Shown here piece after piece: positions 23,819 through 31,127 of a stretch of DNA of 64,000 nucleotides. The stretch comes from Cryobacterium roopkundense (GTDB lineage: Bacteria; Actinomycetota; Actinomycetes; Actinomycetales; Microbacteriaceae): assembly GCF_014200405.1 (NCBI RefSeq), contig NZ_JACHBQ010000001.1, positions 1,426,001-1,490,000 of the forward strand, given 5' to 3'. Under the pieces are notes generated by a model that saw only the letters and a list, made by a program, of their open reading frames with translations, was not told the DNA's origin and ran no database searches. Numbering within the stretch: position 1 is the stretch's first letter; each line of letters begins with the position of its first letter. The position numbers were made by a program, and so were the translations under genes.

Positions 23819-24777
23819 CGAGTGCCCTTGACTGCGAACTCGGCGACCTGCGCCGCGTTCTCCTTGGTGATGAAGGCCGGGCCGGAGTACACGGGCTGGC
23901 CGCCGCCGGCCACGTCGCCGTTGCGCAGCTGCAGGGTGAGGAAGACCACGGGGAGGTAGCCCTGGGAGTAGGGCTGCTGGTCGACCGCGAAGAGGATGGA
24001 GCCGTCTTCGATGAGTTTCGTCACGTCGGCGGACACGTCGAAGGTCGCGAGTTGGGCCGTGCCTCCGGCCTCCTCGTTGGCCTGTGCGGCGGCCACGGCG
24101 ATGCCCGGGTTGAGCGTGAGCACGCCGTCGATGCTCGGGTCAGAGAGCAGCATGCTGCTGATCGTGTTCTTGGCGTCGGCGATGTTCGCCACGTCGACCT
24201 GAAGGTTTGTCACTGTGTCGAGCTTGTCGGCGGCGCCGGCGCAGCGCTCTTCGAGGGCCACGTTTCCCGCTTCGTGGATGACGCAGATCACGTTCGTGGC
24301 GCCGGCTGTGGCCAGTTCTTCACCCGCGCCCTGCCCGGCCAGGTATTCGCTCTGGCCCACGTGGGTCGAAGCGCCAAACTCCTTCGACTGCTCCATGCCG
24401 GCGTTGATGGTGATCACCGGGATGCCCGCGGCCACGGCCTTCTCGACCGCGCCGCGAACCCCGTCGGGATTGGCCATCGACACGATGATCCCGGCGGGCT
24501 TCGACGCGACGGCCGCGTCGATGAGCTGGCTCTGCTTCACCGGGTCGCCGTCGCCCTGGTACGTGACGTTCATTCCGAGGTCCGCCCCGGCCTGCTCGGC
24601 ACCGCTCTTGACGACGTCCCAGAAGTTGTCGCCGGGGGTGCTGTGGGTGACGACCGCGATAGTGCCGCTCACGGCATCCGTTGTTGCCGCAGTGGTGGTC
24701 TGCCCGGTACCCGAGCAGCCGCTCAGGGCGAGCGGAACGGCGACGAGTGCTGCAAGCCATGCTTTGTTGTGACGCAT
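23815..24777 (-). CDS. Sugar-binding lipoprotein of the ABC transporter
   Basis: 320 residues. The start is ATG 24777 with a GGAGGA site. A lipoprotein signal (LAALVAVPLALSGC) places it on the outer face of the membrane. The remainder is a periplasmic-binding-protein type 1 domain (TIAVVTHSTPGDNFWDVVKS, PAGIIVSMANPDGVRGAVEK, GIPVITINAG), as in RbsB and inositol- or fructose-binding proteins. It delivers a sugar or cyclitol to the permease. The ligand cannot be told from sequence. The neighbouring oxidoreductase resembles inositol dehydrogenases, so an inositol-like ligand is one possibility. Confidence 0.9.
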   Translation of the reverse strand: MRHNKAWLAALVAVPLALSGCSGTGQTTTAATTDAVSGTIAVVTHSTPGDNFWDVVKSGAEQAGADLGMNVTYQGDGDPVKQSQLIDAAVASKPAGIIVSMANPDGVRGAVEKAVAAGIPVITINAGMEQSKEFGASTHVGQSEYLAGQGAGEELATAGATNVICVIHEAGNVALEERCAGAADKLDTVTNLQVDVANIADAKNTISSMLLSDPSIDGVLTLNPGIAVAAAQANEEAGGTAQLATFDVSADVTKLIEDGSILFAVDQQPYSQGYLPVVFLTLQLRNGDVAGGGQPVYSGPAFITKENAAQVAEFAVKGTR

Positions 24778-24841
24778 CAGTGAATCCTCCATTGGATACA
24801 GGTGCTGTTCTGTTGGGTTGGGTGGTCCGTGACAGGGAGAG

Positions 24842-25870
24842 TTACTCCGCGAAAATGGGGGAGCGGGCGACTCGAACCGGCAGGCCGGTCTCGAGCGACT
24901 CTTGCGCCGCATCCGCTATCCGGCTCGCGGCAACGGCGTCGTCGGGGGTGCAGGGGTTCTCGCGCAGTCCGAGCACAAGCTCGATGAAGGCGACCATTTC
25001 GCTGCGGTACGCCTGGTCGAAGCGGTCGGCGAAGGTCTGGTGCGGGATTCCGGAGGGAAATGCAATGCCGGGCTCGGTGGAGCCCAAGGCGGTCCGGTCG
25101 TCGAGGCCCACGAGGAGGGAAGTCGCAGAGCCTTGCAACTCGAGGCGCACGTCATGCCCTGCCCCGTTGTAGCGGGAGGCGCTCACGGTGCCGATCATGC
25201 CGTCATCGAAGGTCACCAGGGCGAGTGCGGTGTCGACGTCGCCGAGCGCGCCGATGGCAGGGTCGCCATTGTTGCTGCCGCGAGAGTAGACCTCGACGAT
25301 CTCGCGGCCCGTGATCCAGCGCAGAATGTCGAAGTCGTGCACGGAACAGTCCCGGAACAAGCCGCCGGAGCCGGCGAGGAATTCCACCGGCGGCGGAGTC
25401 ATGTCGCATGTCACGGCGCGCAGGGAATGGATCCAGCCGAGCTCGCCGGCCTCGAAGGCCCGCTTGGCCTCGAGATACCCGAGGTCGAACCGGCGCTGGT
25501 GCCCGATCTGAACGACGCCCTGATGCTCGCGGATATAGGCGAGCACGGGCAGTGCCTCCGCCACATTGACCGCGACGGGCTTCTCGCAGAAGACCGGGAT
25601 GCCGGCTTCGACGCCGGCCCGAATGTGCTCAGGGTGCAGGGCGGTTCCGGTGGCAACTACGAGGCCGTCAACACCCGAGGCGATCAATGCCTCGACGCTC
25701 GGCAGGTACTCTGCGCCGAGTTCGGCGGCCACGGCCTGAGCATGCGCGGCGGCGACATCTGTGAGTTTGAGGGCGACCGTGAAGCCGGAAGCCGGCAGGC
25801 CCGTGATGTTGCGGGCGTGCATCACACCGATGCGGCCAACCCCGATGAGTCCGAGCGTGATGTTCTTCAT
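24842..25870 (-). CDS. Gfo/Idh/MocA-family oxidoreductase (inositol 2-dehydrogenase-like)
   Basis: 342 residues. The NAD(P)-binding loop GLIGVGRIGVMHA starts at about residue 7. The family motif CEKPVAVN carries the conserved Lys97, and DCSVHDFDILRWITGREI matches the substrate-binding helix. Length and motifs fit IolG-type inositol 2-dehydrogenases, but many sugar dehydrogenases share them, so no gene symbol is given. First gene of the operon, with the binding protein, permease and ATPase behind it. A TTGACG-N17-TAGCCT promoter and a perfect LacI-type palindrome lie directly upstream. Confidence 0.85.
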   Translation of the reverse strand: MKNITLGLIGVGRIGVMHARNITGLPASGFTVALKLTDVAAAHAQAVAAELGAEYLPSVEALIASGVDGLVVATGTALHPEHIRAGVEAGIPVFCEKPVAVNVAEALPVLAYIREHQGVVQIGHQRRFDLGYLEAKRAFEAGELGWIHSLRAVTCDMTPPPVEFLAGSGGLFRDCSVHDFDILRWITGREIVEVYSRGSNNGDPAIGALGDVDTALALVTFDDGMIGTVSASRYNGAGHDVRLELQGSATSLLVGLDDRTALGSTEPGIAFPSGIPHQTFADRFDQAYRSEMVAFIELVLGLRENPCTPDDAVAASRIADAAQESLETGLPVRVARSPIFAE

Positions 25871-25896
25871 GATCTACTCCAGCGTCATTGACAGTA

Positions 25897-25910
25897 TTGG
25901 ACCGGTCCAA
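25897..25910. promoter_or_regulatory. LacI-family operator
   Basis: TTGGACCGGTCCAA is a perfect 14-base palindrome with a central CG, typical of LacI/GalR operators. It lies just downstream of the predicted transcription start of the oxidoreductase/ABC operon, where a bound repressor would block initiation. The lacI-type gene is next door. Confidence 0.8.
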
Positions 25911-25922
25911 CACGATGACTAC

Positions 25923-25951
25923 AGGCTAATGGTGAATTTTCACCACGTCAA
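25923..25951 (-). promoter_or_regulatory. Housekeeping promoter of the sugar operon
   Basis: On the minus strand TTGACG (25951-25946), a 17-base spacer and TAGCCT (25928-25923). The spacer contains a second dyad, GGTGAATTTTCACC (25931-25944). A third dyad, AAAGTG-N6-CACTTT (25966-25983), overlaps the end of the lacI-type gene. Confidence 0.65.
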
Positions 25952-25981
25952 TAGAATGTCTTTACAAAGTGGGAATTCACT

Positions 25982-27007
25982 TTACGCACGCGGCGGAGCG
26001 CTGCTACCGCGCACGGCGAGCGAGGGCGCGAGGAGCGTGAGCGATGCCGGCCGAACCGGGTCGGCGAGGCGCGCCACCAACAATTCGCCGGCCTTTCGCC
26101 CGCTCGCCAGGCTCGCGTTGTCGATGCTGGTCAGGCTGATGTGCCGCATCCTCGCGGTCGGAGTGTTGTCGTAGCCCACGATCGAGAGGTCGTCGGGCAC
26201 AGCGCAACCCAGCTCATCCGCTGCGGAAAGCAAACCGAAGGCGGCCATGTCGTTCACGGCGAAAATGGCGGTGGGACGGATGCCCGTGGCCGGGTCCAGC
26301 AGCTGGAGCCCTGCCTCGTAGCCACCCTGTTCTGTTAGGCCACCGTCGACGGTGAGCATCAGCTCGGCGAGCCCGCTCTCCGTCATGGCCTGCTCATAGC
26401 CGGCTCGGCGGGCCAGGCCTACGGGCGTGGGCCCGGCGCCCAGGTGCGCGATGCGACGGTGGCCCAGGCTCACGAGATGCTGTACCGCGAGGTGTGCACC
26501 CGCCTCGTTGTCGTCGGTCACCACGTCTGCCGACGGGGCAGGGGCCTCCGGAGCGCCGAGCACAACGGTGGGCACCTGCCGCACGGCATTAATGAGGTCT
26601 TCAGAAGGGGGCAGGGTGCCCACGAGCACGAGGCCGTCGACGTTCATCTCCAGCAGCTTCCCGAGCAGAGAAGACCCGCCCCGACTGTCGAGACGGTGGT
26701 CGCCGAGCAGCATCTGCAGTCCGTGGGCATTCAACACGGCGTTGAGACCGTCGACCGCTTCAACGAACCACGGGTTTCGAAGGTCGTGCAGCACGACTCC
26801 GACCGTGTAACTCCGTGCCTCTGTGAGTGTGCGTGCGGCGGCGTTGGGCCGGTAGTCGAGTTCGCGCACCGCAGCGGCCACGGCGATCCGCTTGGCGTCG
26901 CTTACATACCCCGTGCCGCGCAGAACGAGGGACACGACCGACTTGGACACCCCGGCCTGGACGGCCACATCGCGGATGGTCGCGCGCTTGCTCGTGAAGT
27001 CAGCCAT
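25982..27007 (-). CDS. LacI-family transcriptional regulator
   Basis: 341 residues. The N-terminal LacI helix-turn-helix is RATIRDVAVQAGVSKSVVSL, followed by the hinge region (GYVSDAKRIAVAAAVRELDY). A periplasmic-binding-like effector domain (VLHDLRNPWFVEAVDGLNAV, then FAVNDMAAFGL and DDLSIVGYDNT) fills the rest. The start at ATG 27007 gives the standard LacI N-terminus; GGAGGG lies very close to it. It is expected to bind the palindrome at 25897-25910 and repress the downstream oxidoreductase/ABC operon until the sugar is present. It diverges from the flbD operon, whose sigma-28-type promoter begins 19 bases away. Confidence 0.92.
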   Translation of the reverse strand: MADFTSKRATIRDVAVQAGVSKSVVSLVLRGTGYVSDAKRIAVAAAVRELDYRPNAAARTLTEARSYTVGVVLHDLRNPWFVEAVDGLNAVLNAHGLQMLLGDHRLDSRGGSSLLGKLLEMNVDGLVLVGTLPPSEDLINAVRQVPTVVLGAPEAPAPSADVVTDDNEAGAHLAVQHLVSLGHRRIAHLGAGPTPVGLARRAGYEQAMTESGLAELMLTVDGGLTEQGGYEAGLQLLDPATGIRPTAIFAVNDMAAFGLLSAADELGCAVPDDLSIVGYDNTPTARMRHISLTSIDNASLASGRKAGELLVARLADPVRPASLTLLAPSLAVRGSSAPPRA

Positions 27008-27025
27008 CCCTCCACTATAGGAAGC

Positions 27026-27052
27026 TAACGCCGTGGGCAGCGCGGCCGACAG
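27026..27052 (+). promoter_or_regulatory. Sigma-28-type promoter for flbD-motA-motB
   Basis: TAACGCCG, an 11-base gap, then GCCGACAG; the -10 element ends 48 bases before the flbD ATG. It lies in the short gap to the divergent lacI-type gene. Confidence 0.83.
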
Positions 27053-27100
27053 TACGCAGTAGCGCCTCACTGGAGTCGTTCGTTACCAGGGGATGAGCTC

Positions 27101-27334
27101 ATGATCGTAGTCACGCGGCTGAACGACAGCCAGTTTGCGATCAATCCCGATTTGATCGAACGCATACACGCGAATCCAGACACGACCCTAGTGATGGTTG
27201 ATGGCGCCAACTTCATCGTGACCGAGACGATGGAAGAAGTGATTGAGCGAATCGCGCAGTACCGCGCCAGAGTGATTTCCCTCGCCTACGACCCCGACGC
27301 GGGCGAGCTGCCGCGCGGCCCGCGGAGGATCTGA
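27101..27334 (+). CDS. flbD: FlbD/SwrD family flagellar protein
   Basis: 77 residues, the full length of the family. VVTRLNDSQFAINPDLIERI, TTLVMVDGANFIVTETMEEV and IERIAQY match the small FlbD/SwrD proteins found beside motA in Gram-positive flagellar loci. In Bacillus, SwrD raises motor torque, perhaps by promoting stator engagement; this is not the response regulator FlbD of Caulobacter. The ATG is preceded by AGGGGATGAG. The gene is abutted by motA with a one-base overlap, which supports a stator-related role. Confidence 0.88.
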   Translation: MIVVTRLNDSQFAINPDLIERIHANPDTTLVMVDGANFIVTETMEEVIERIAQYRARVISLAYDPDAGELPRGPRRI

Positions 27335-28164
27335 TGGATCCGGCGACACTGGTCGGTATCGTCATCGCCTTCGGGGCGCTCTTTGCCATGATCACCCTTG
27401 AGGGATCGTACGTCTCGAGTATTCTGCTGCCCGCGCCGATGATCCTGGTGTTCGTTGCCACGATCGCGGTGGGCGTCGCCGGCGGAACGATCCGGGACGC
27501 CGTACTCGCGTTCAAGGCGCTACCGCGCGCATTCAGGGGCAAGACTACCCCGCCCACTCAGATCATCGACCAGGTCGTCGGCCTGGCCGAAACCGCCCGC
27601 ACCTCAGGCCTGCTCTCCCTCGAGCAGGAGGCCGACAACGTCAATGACCCGTTCTTGCGCGGGGCGCTCCAGAACATCGCGGATGGCACAGACGGCGACG
27701 AGCTGCGCATACTGCTCGAAGATGAGATCTCCACCAGGGCACGGGCCGACCGCTCAGCGGCCAAGTTCTTCAACAGCCTCGGCGGCTACGCGCCGACGAT
27801 TGGTATCGTCGGCACGGTTGTGTCGCTCACGCACGTGCTGGAGAATCTCGACACGCCGGACACTCTCGGCCCGATGATCGCCGCTGCCTTCGTGGCCACC
27901 CTCTGGGGGCTCCTCTCGGCGAACTTCCTGTGGCTGCCCATCGGCTCGCGTCTCAAGCGGTTAGCCGACATCGAGGTTGATCGTATGACCCTGCTCATGG
28001 AAGGCGCGCTGGCCGTTCAGTCCGGCAGCCAGCCCCGCTTGCTCGGTGAACGCCTTCGCGCCATGGTCTCGGATGACGCACTCGGCAAGCCGGCGAAGGC
28101 CGCGAAGGCCGGAAAGGGCGCCCAGCAGAACGACGACGACACGACCCTGTTCGAAGCCGCATGA
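27334..28164 (+). CDS. motA: Flagellar stator protein MotA
   Basis: 276 residues, four membrane helices (two near the N-terminus and two near residues 150-210). PTIGIVGTVVSLTHVLENLD, then MIAAAFVATLWGLLSANFLW, is the conserved MotA/TolQ/ExbB core with the channel proline. A cytoplasmic loop at about residues 65-145 carries the charged residues that contact FliG. MotA and MotB form the ion-driven stator. It overlaps flbD by one base and motB by four. The C-terminus is a Lys/Ala-rich tail of about 25 residues. Confidence 0.95.
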   Translation: MDPATLVGIVIAFGALFAMITLEGSYVSSILLPAPMILVFVATIAVGVAGGTIRDAVLAFKALPRAFRGKTTPPTQIIDQVVGLAETARTSGLLSLEQEADNVNDPFLRGALQNIADGTDGDELRILLEDEISTRARADRSAAKFFNSLGGYAPTIGIVGTVVSLTHVLENLDTPDTLGPMIAAAFVATLWGLLSANFLWLPIGSRLKRLADIEVDRMTLLMEGALAVQSGSQPRLLGERLRAMVSDDALGKPAKAAKAGKGAQQNDDDTTLFEAA

Positions 28165-29015
28165 GTGCCCGCAAGGGGCGCCGCAGTTTCGGTGAAGATG
28201 AGGATGAGCATCCCGACGAACGCTGGATGGCCTCCTACATGGACATGGTCACGGTGCTCATGTGCATGTTCATAGTGCTTTTCGCCATGTCGAGCGTCGA
28301 CCAGAACAAGTTCGAGCAGCTGCGCAACTCCCTCGCGACGGGCTTCGGAAGTGTCGAGGCCGGCTCCATCGATACGGCCACCGGCGTGGTTGTGCGGCCA
28401 GAGCACGTCGACTCCGAGGACGAAGCATTCTCCGGGGCGTCACCCACCGAGCTGCCGGCCACGGACCAGCAGCTGGCCACGGCAGAAGTTGAGGACCTCA
28501 GCAAGCTCGAGGCCGACATCACCGCGAACCTCGCCGCAGCGGGCCTGGCCGACCTCGTGCAATTCGCGGTCGACGAGCGCGGGCTGACTGTGGGGCTCGT
28601 GGGCTCCGAAACCTTCTTTGCCCCCGACCTGGCGGATCTGAGCCCGACGGCTGTGGCCATTCTCGATGCCATGGCACCGGTGCTGGCGGCGAGTGATCGC
28701 GAGATCTCGGTGGAAGGTCACGCCGACAAGCACGGGCAAACCGTAAACTATGCCACCGACTGGGAGCTGTCTGCTGGGCGCAGCACCCGTGTGCTCCGCC
28801 GTCTGGTGGAACAGGGCGGTGTGCAGCAGGAACGGATCGCGGCCATCGGCTACGGCGCGGCGCGGCCGGCATCCACTGGCTCCGAACTGGCCGATATGGC
28901 CATGAACCGCCGGGTTGACGTGGTGCTGCTCTCGACTCTGCCGGACTCGGTTCGCTCTCTCATCCCCGGGGTCATCGCCGGAACTGAAACGACGGGCGAA
29001 ACCGGCACCGGCTAG
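28161..29015 (+). CDS. motB: Flagellar stator protein MotB
   Basis: 284 residues. A single membrane helix near the N-terminus (WMASYMDMVTVLMCMFIVLF) holds the ion-binding Asp28. A plug/linker rich in Glu and Ala follows. The C-terminal OmpA-like peptidoglycan-binding domain (ISVEGHADKHGQTVNYATDW, then LSAGRSTRVLRRLVEQGGVQ) anchors the stator to the wall. Whether H+ or Na+ drives it cannot be read safely from the helix. It overlaps motA by four bases and ends about 5 bases before the fliM promoter. Confidence 0.94.
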   Translation: MSARKGRRSFGEDEDEHPDERWMASYMDMVTVLMCMFIVLFAMSSVDQNKFEQLRNSLATGFGSVEAGSIDTATGVVVRPEHVDSEDEAFSGASPTELPATDQQLATAEVEDLSKLEADITANLAAAGLADLVQFAVDERGLTVGLVGSETFFAPDLADLSPTAVAILDAMAPVLAASDREISVEGHADKHGQTVNYATDWELSAGRSTRVLRRLVEQGGVQQERIAAIGYGAARPASTGSELADMAMNRRVDVVLLSTLPDSVRSLIPGVIAGTETTGETGTG

Positions 29016-29019
29016 CACC

Positions 29020-29046
29020 TAACGCCGCAGCGCGGCCGGCCGATAG
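29020..29046 (+). promoter_or_regulatory. Sigma-28-type promoter for fliM-csrA
   Basis: TAACGCCG, an 11-base gap, then GCCGATAG. The -10 element ends at 29046, so the transcript should start near 29052-29055. That coincides with a GTG at 29055, raising the possibility of a leaderless fliM message. Confidence 0.83.
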
Positions 29047-29054
29047 TGGCAGAC

Positions 29055-29966
29055 GTGACGGTCCAGGAACAGGTAAGCAGAGGTGTGCCCGCCAAGCCAC
29101 CCAAAACGGTTGAGGTGTACGACTTCCGTCGCCCAACCACCCTCGCGCGGGAGCACGCCCGAGTCCTGGAACTCGCCTTCGAAACCTTCGCCCGCCAGTG
29201 GGGCACGCAGCTCACCGCTCGCGTGCGCCTGCTCTGCCAGGTGACGTGCGACCTCGTGCAGATGCAGACCTACGACGAGTATGCCTCGAGCCTGCCGTCC
29301 ACCACGGCGATGGTGCTGTGCAGCATCGACGGCATCGCGGCAAAGACCGTGATGCAGTTTCCCACCCGCGCCGCCCTGAGCTGGGTCGATCACATGCTGG
29401 GTGGCAATGGCAGCAAGGCAGCCAAGGAAGAGCGCAAGTTCACCCCGATTGAGCAGGCACTTGTGCGTCACCTCGTCGAGGAAGGTCTCGAAGACCTCCG
29501 CTACTCGCTTGGCGACCTGCTGCTCGCCGACGTGACGATAGACGGGATCCAGTACAACTCGCAGTTCGCGCAGGCCGCCGCGACCGGCGACCTGATGATC
29601 GTCGCCACCTTCGGTATTCGGGCAGGCAGCGACGCGCCCGTGATCGCCACAGTGGCCATACCGGAGCACGCCCTGATGCCCCAACTGGGCGAGGCGAATC
29701 CCACGAGCCTCGCCGAAAACGCACGAGAACTGCTCGAACAGCAGCTCACCTTCGTACCGGTCGATGTTTCCCTGCGGCTCAATCCCATTCAGGTGCTCCC
29801 GAACCGAATTCTCAGTCTGGCCGTCGGAGACCTGCTCTCCATCCCGCATCCGCAGCATCGACCGCTCGACCTTGTCGTCAACGGCCAGATCCTGGCCACG
29901 GCTGCCGTGGGAGTGAACGGCTCCCGTCTTGCCTGCATCGTGATCGACACCGAGGAGAAACCATAA
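29055..29966 (+). CDS. fliM: Flagellar motor switch protein FliM
   Basis: About 303 residues. The FliM core begins TVEVYDFRRPTTLAREHARV and continues with the CheC-like middle domain. The C-terminal SpoA domain (DVSLRLNPIQVLPNRILSLA, then GDLLSIPHPQHRPLDLVVNG) binds FliN in the C ring. The usual N-terminal CheY-binding peptide (LSQxEIDALL) is absent. The start is uncertain: GTG codons at 29046, 29055 and 29085 are all in frame. 29055 is chosen because the overlapping promoter puts the transcript start there; 29046 would lie inside the -10 element. It overlaps the fliN ATG by one base. Confidence 0.9.
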   Translation: MTVQEQVSRGVPAKPPKTVEVYDFRRPTTLAREHARVLELAFETFARQWGTQLTARVRLLCQVTCDLVQMQTYDEYASSLPSTTAMVLCSIDGIAAKTVMQFPTRAALSWVDHMLGGNGSKAAKEERKFTPIEQALVRHLVEEGLEDLRYSLGDLLLADVTIDGIQYNSQFAQAAATGDLMIVATFGIRAGSDAPVIATVAIPEHALMPQLGEANPTSLAENARELLEQQLTFVPVDVSLRLNPIQVLPNRILSLAVGDLLSIPHPQHRPLDLVVNGQILATAAVGVNGSRLACIVIDTEEKP

Positions 29967-30673
29967 TGACCGACACCGGAGTGTTGTCAGCCGCCGCCGT
30001 TGATGCCCTGATCCGAGTGCTCCCCACGGGCGTTCCCCTGCGCGCAGTGGAAACCCACGGCAGTTCGGCGCTGAGCGCGCGCGTCGGATCAGCAGCCGTG
30101 GCCTCTTTTGTCGGCGCGACCTCCGCAGACCTGGCGATCGTGTTGATGGACCCCGCAGCGTTCGACGCCGCGTCCGGGTCGGCCTCTGCGCTCGTCGCAA
30201 GCCATGATGTGCTGCGCCCGTCGCTCGAAAGTGCCGCCGGCGTGTTGGGCGTCGGTGTGCTCGGCGACACGCGCGTCGAAGACGCCTCTTCGCTCTTCAT
30301 GGACGCAGAGACGCGCGTCTTTGAACTGGGCGCCGCCGGCCAGGTGAGCGGATGGTTCGCCCTGCGTGTGCGGAAGAACGGTGCGGCCACCGGAGGCGCC
30401 CCGGGGTCGACCTCTTCCGCGGTGAGCAACCTCGGGCGCATCAACAACGTGTGGATGGCGCTGACGGTAGAGATCGGCCACACGCGTATGCCCGTTCGTG
30501 ACGTCTTGTCCCTTGAACCCGGTGCCGTCATCGAACTCGACCGCTCGGCAGGGGCGCCGGCCGACGTCATGCTCAACGGGCGGCTCATCGCGCATGGCGA
30601 GATCGTTGTCGTGGACCAGGACTATGCAATTCGCATCACGCAGATTCTCGACGTGGTCGAGGGCGCATCCTAA
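29966..30673 (+). CDS. fliN: Flagellar motor switch protein FliN (FliY-like, with N-terminal extension)
   Basis: 235 residues, nearly twice the length of enteric FliN. The C-terminal SpoA domain (LTVEIGHTRMPVRDVLSLEP, then VIELDRSAGAPADVMLNGRL) is canonical FliN and forms the C ring with FliM. The N-terminus reads GVLSAAAVDALIRVLPTG, resembling the CheY-docking peptide LSQxEIDALL normally found on FliM and FliY. Residues about 30-145 may be a degenerate CheC-like domain. The overall plan is that of Bacillus FliY. It is translationally coupled to fliM by a one-base overlap. Confidence 0.9.
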   Translation: MTDTGVLSAAAVDALIRVLPTGVPLRAVETHGSSALSARVGSAAVASFVGATSADLAIVLMDPAAFDAASGSASALVASHDVLRPSLESAAGVLGVGVLGDTRVEDASSLFMDAETRVFELGAAGQVSGWFALRVRKNGAATGGAPGSTSSAVSNLGRINNVWMALTVEIGHTRMPVRDVLSLEPGAVIELDRSAGAPADVMLNGRLIAHGEIVVVDQDYAIRITQILDVVEGAS

Positions 30674-30674
30674 A

Positions 30675-31127
30675 GTGGACACCCTGATCGTGGCGTTGCG
30701 GGTGGTGGTGTCCCTCTCCGTCGTCCTCGCACTTCTCTGGTACCTGCAGCGCCGCTTCACCAAGGGCGTTCGCGCGCGCGGGGGAGCCAACCTCGTCACC
30801 GTCGTGGGCCGACAGGGCCTCGGCCAGAAGGCATCCGTCGTCGTCGTCGACATCGACGGCCAACGCCTCGTACTCGGAGTGACCGAACAATCCGTCACAG
30901 TTCTGCACGGCAGCGGCACCCCCGTGCCGGCCGCCGGCCATGAAGCCTTCGCCCGCTCGATGCACACCGCGACCGTCAGCACCGCACCGGAGAGCGACGC
31001 CGCGGTGGGCGCGCCCCTGGAATTCCGACCCCGTCGCAAGCCAGTGCAGGCGGGAGCCCTGAGCGGTTCCATCCTGTCGGCCTCCACGTGGCAGCAGGCC
31101 GCCGCTGCCCTTCGGCAGGGTCGGTGA
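30675..31127 (+). CDS. fliO: Flagellar biosynthetic protein FliO
   Basis: 150 residues, starting at GTG 30675 one base after the fliN stop. A single membrane helix near the N-terminus (ALRVVVSLSVVLALLWYLQR) is followed by the small cytoplasmic FliO domain (ASVVVVDIDGQRLVLGVTEQ). FliO stabilises FliP while the export gate assembles. Its position between fliN and fliP is the standard one. The upstream part of this open frame, inside fliN, is not coding. It overlaps fliP by four bases (GTGA). Confidence 0.88.
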   Translation: MDTLIVALRVVVSLSVVLALLWYLQRRFTKGVRARGGANLVTVVGRQGLGQKASVVVVDIDGQRLVLGVTEQSVTVLHGSGTPVPAAGHEAFARSMHTATVSTAPESDAAVGAPLEFRPRRKPVQAGALSGSILSASTWQQAAAALRQGR

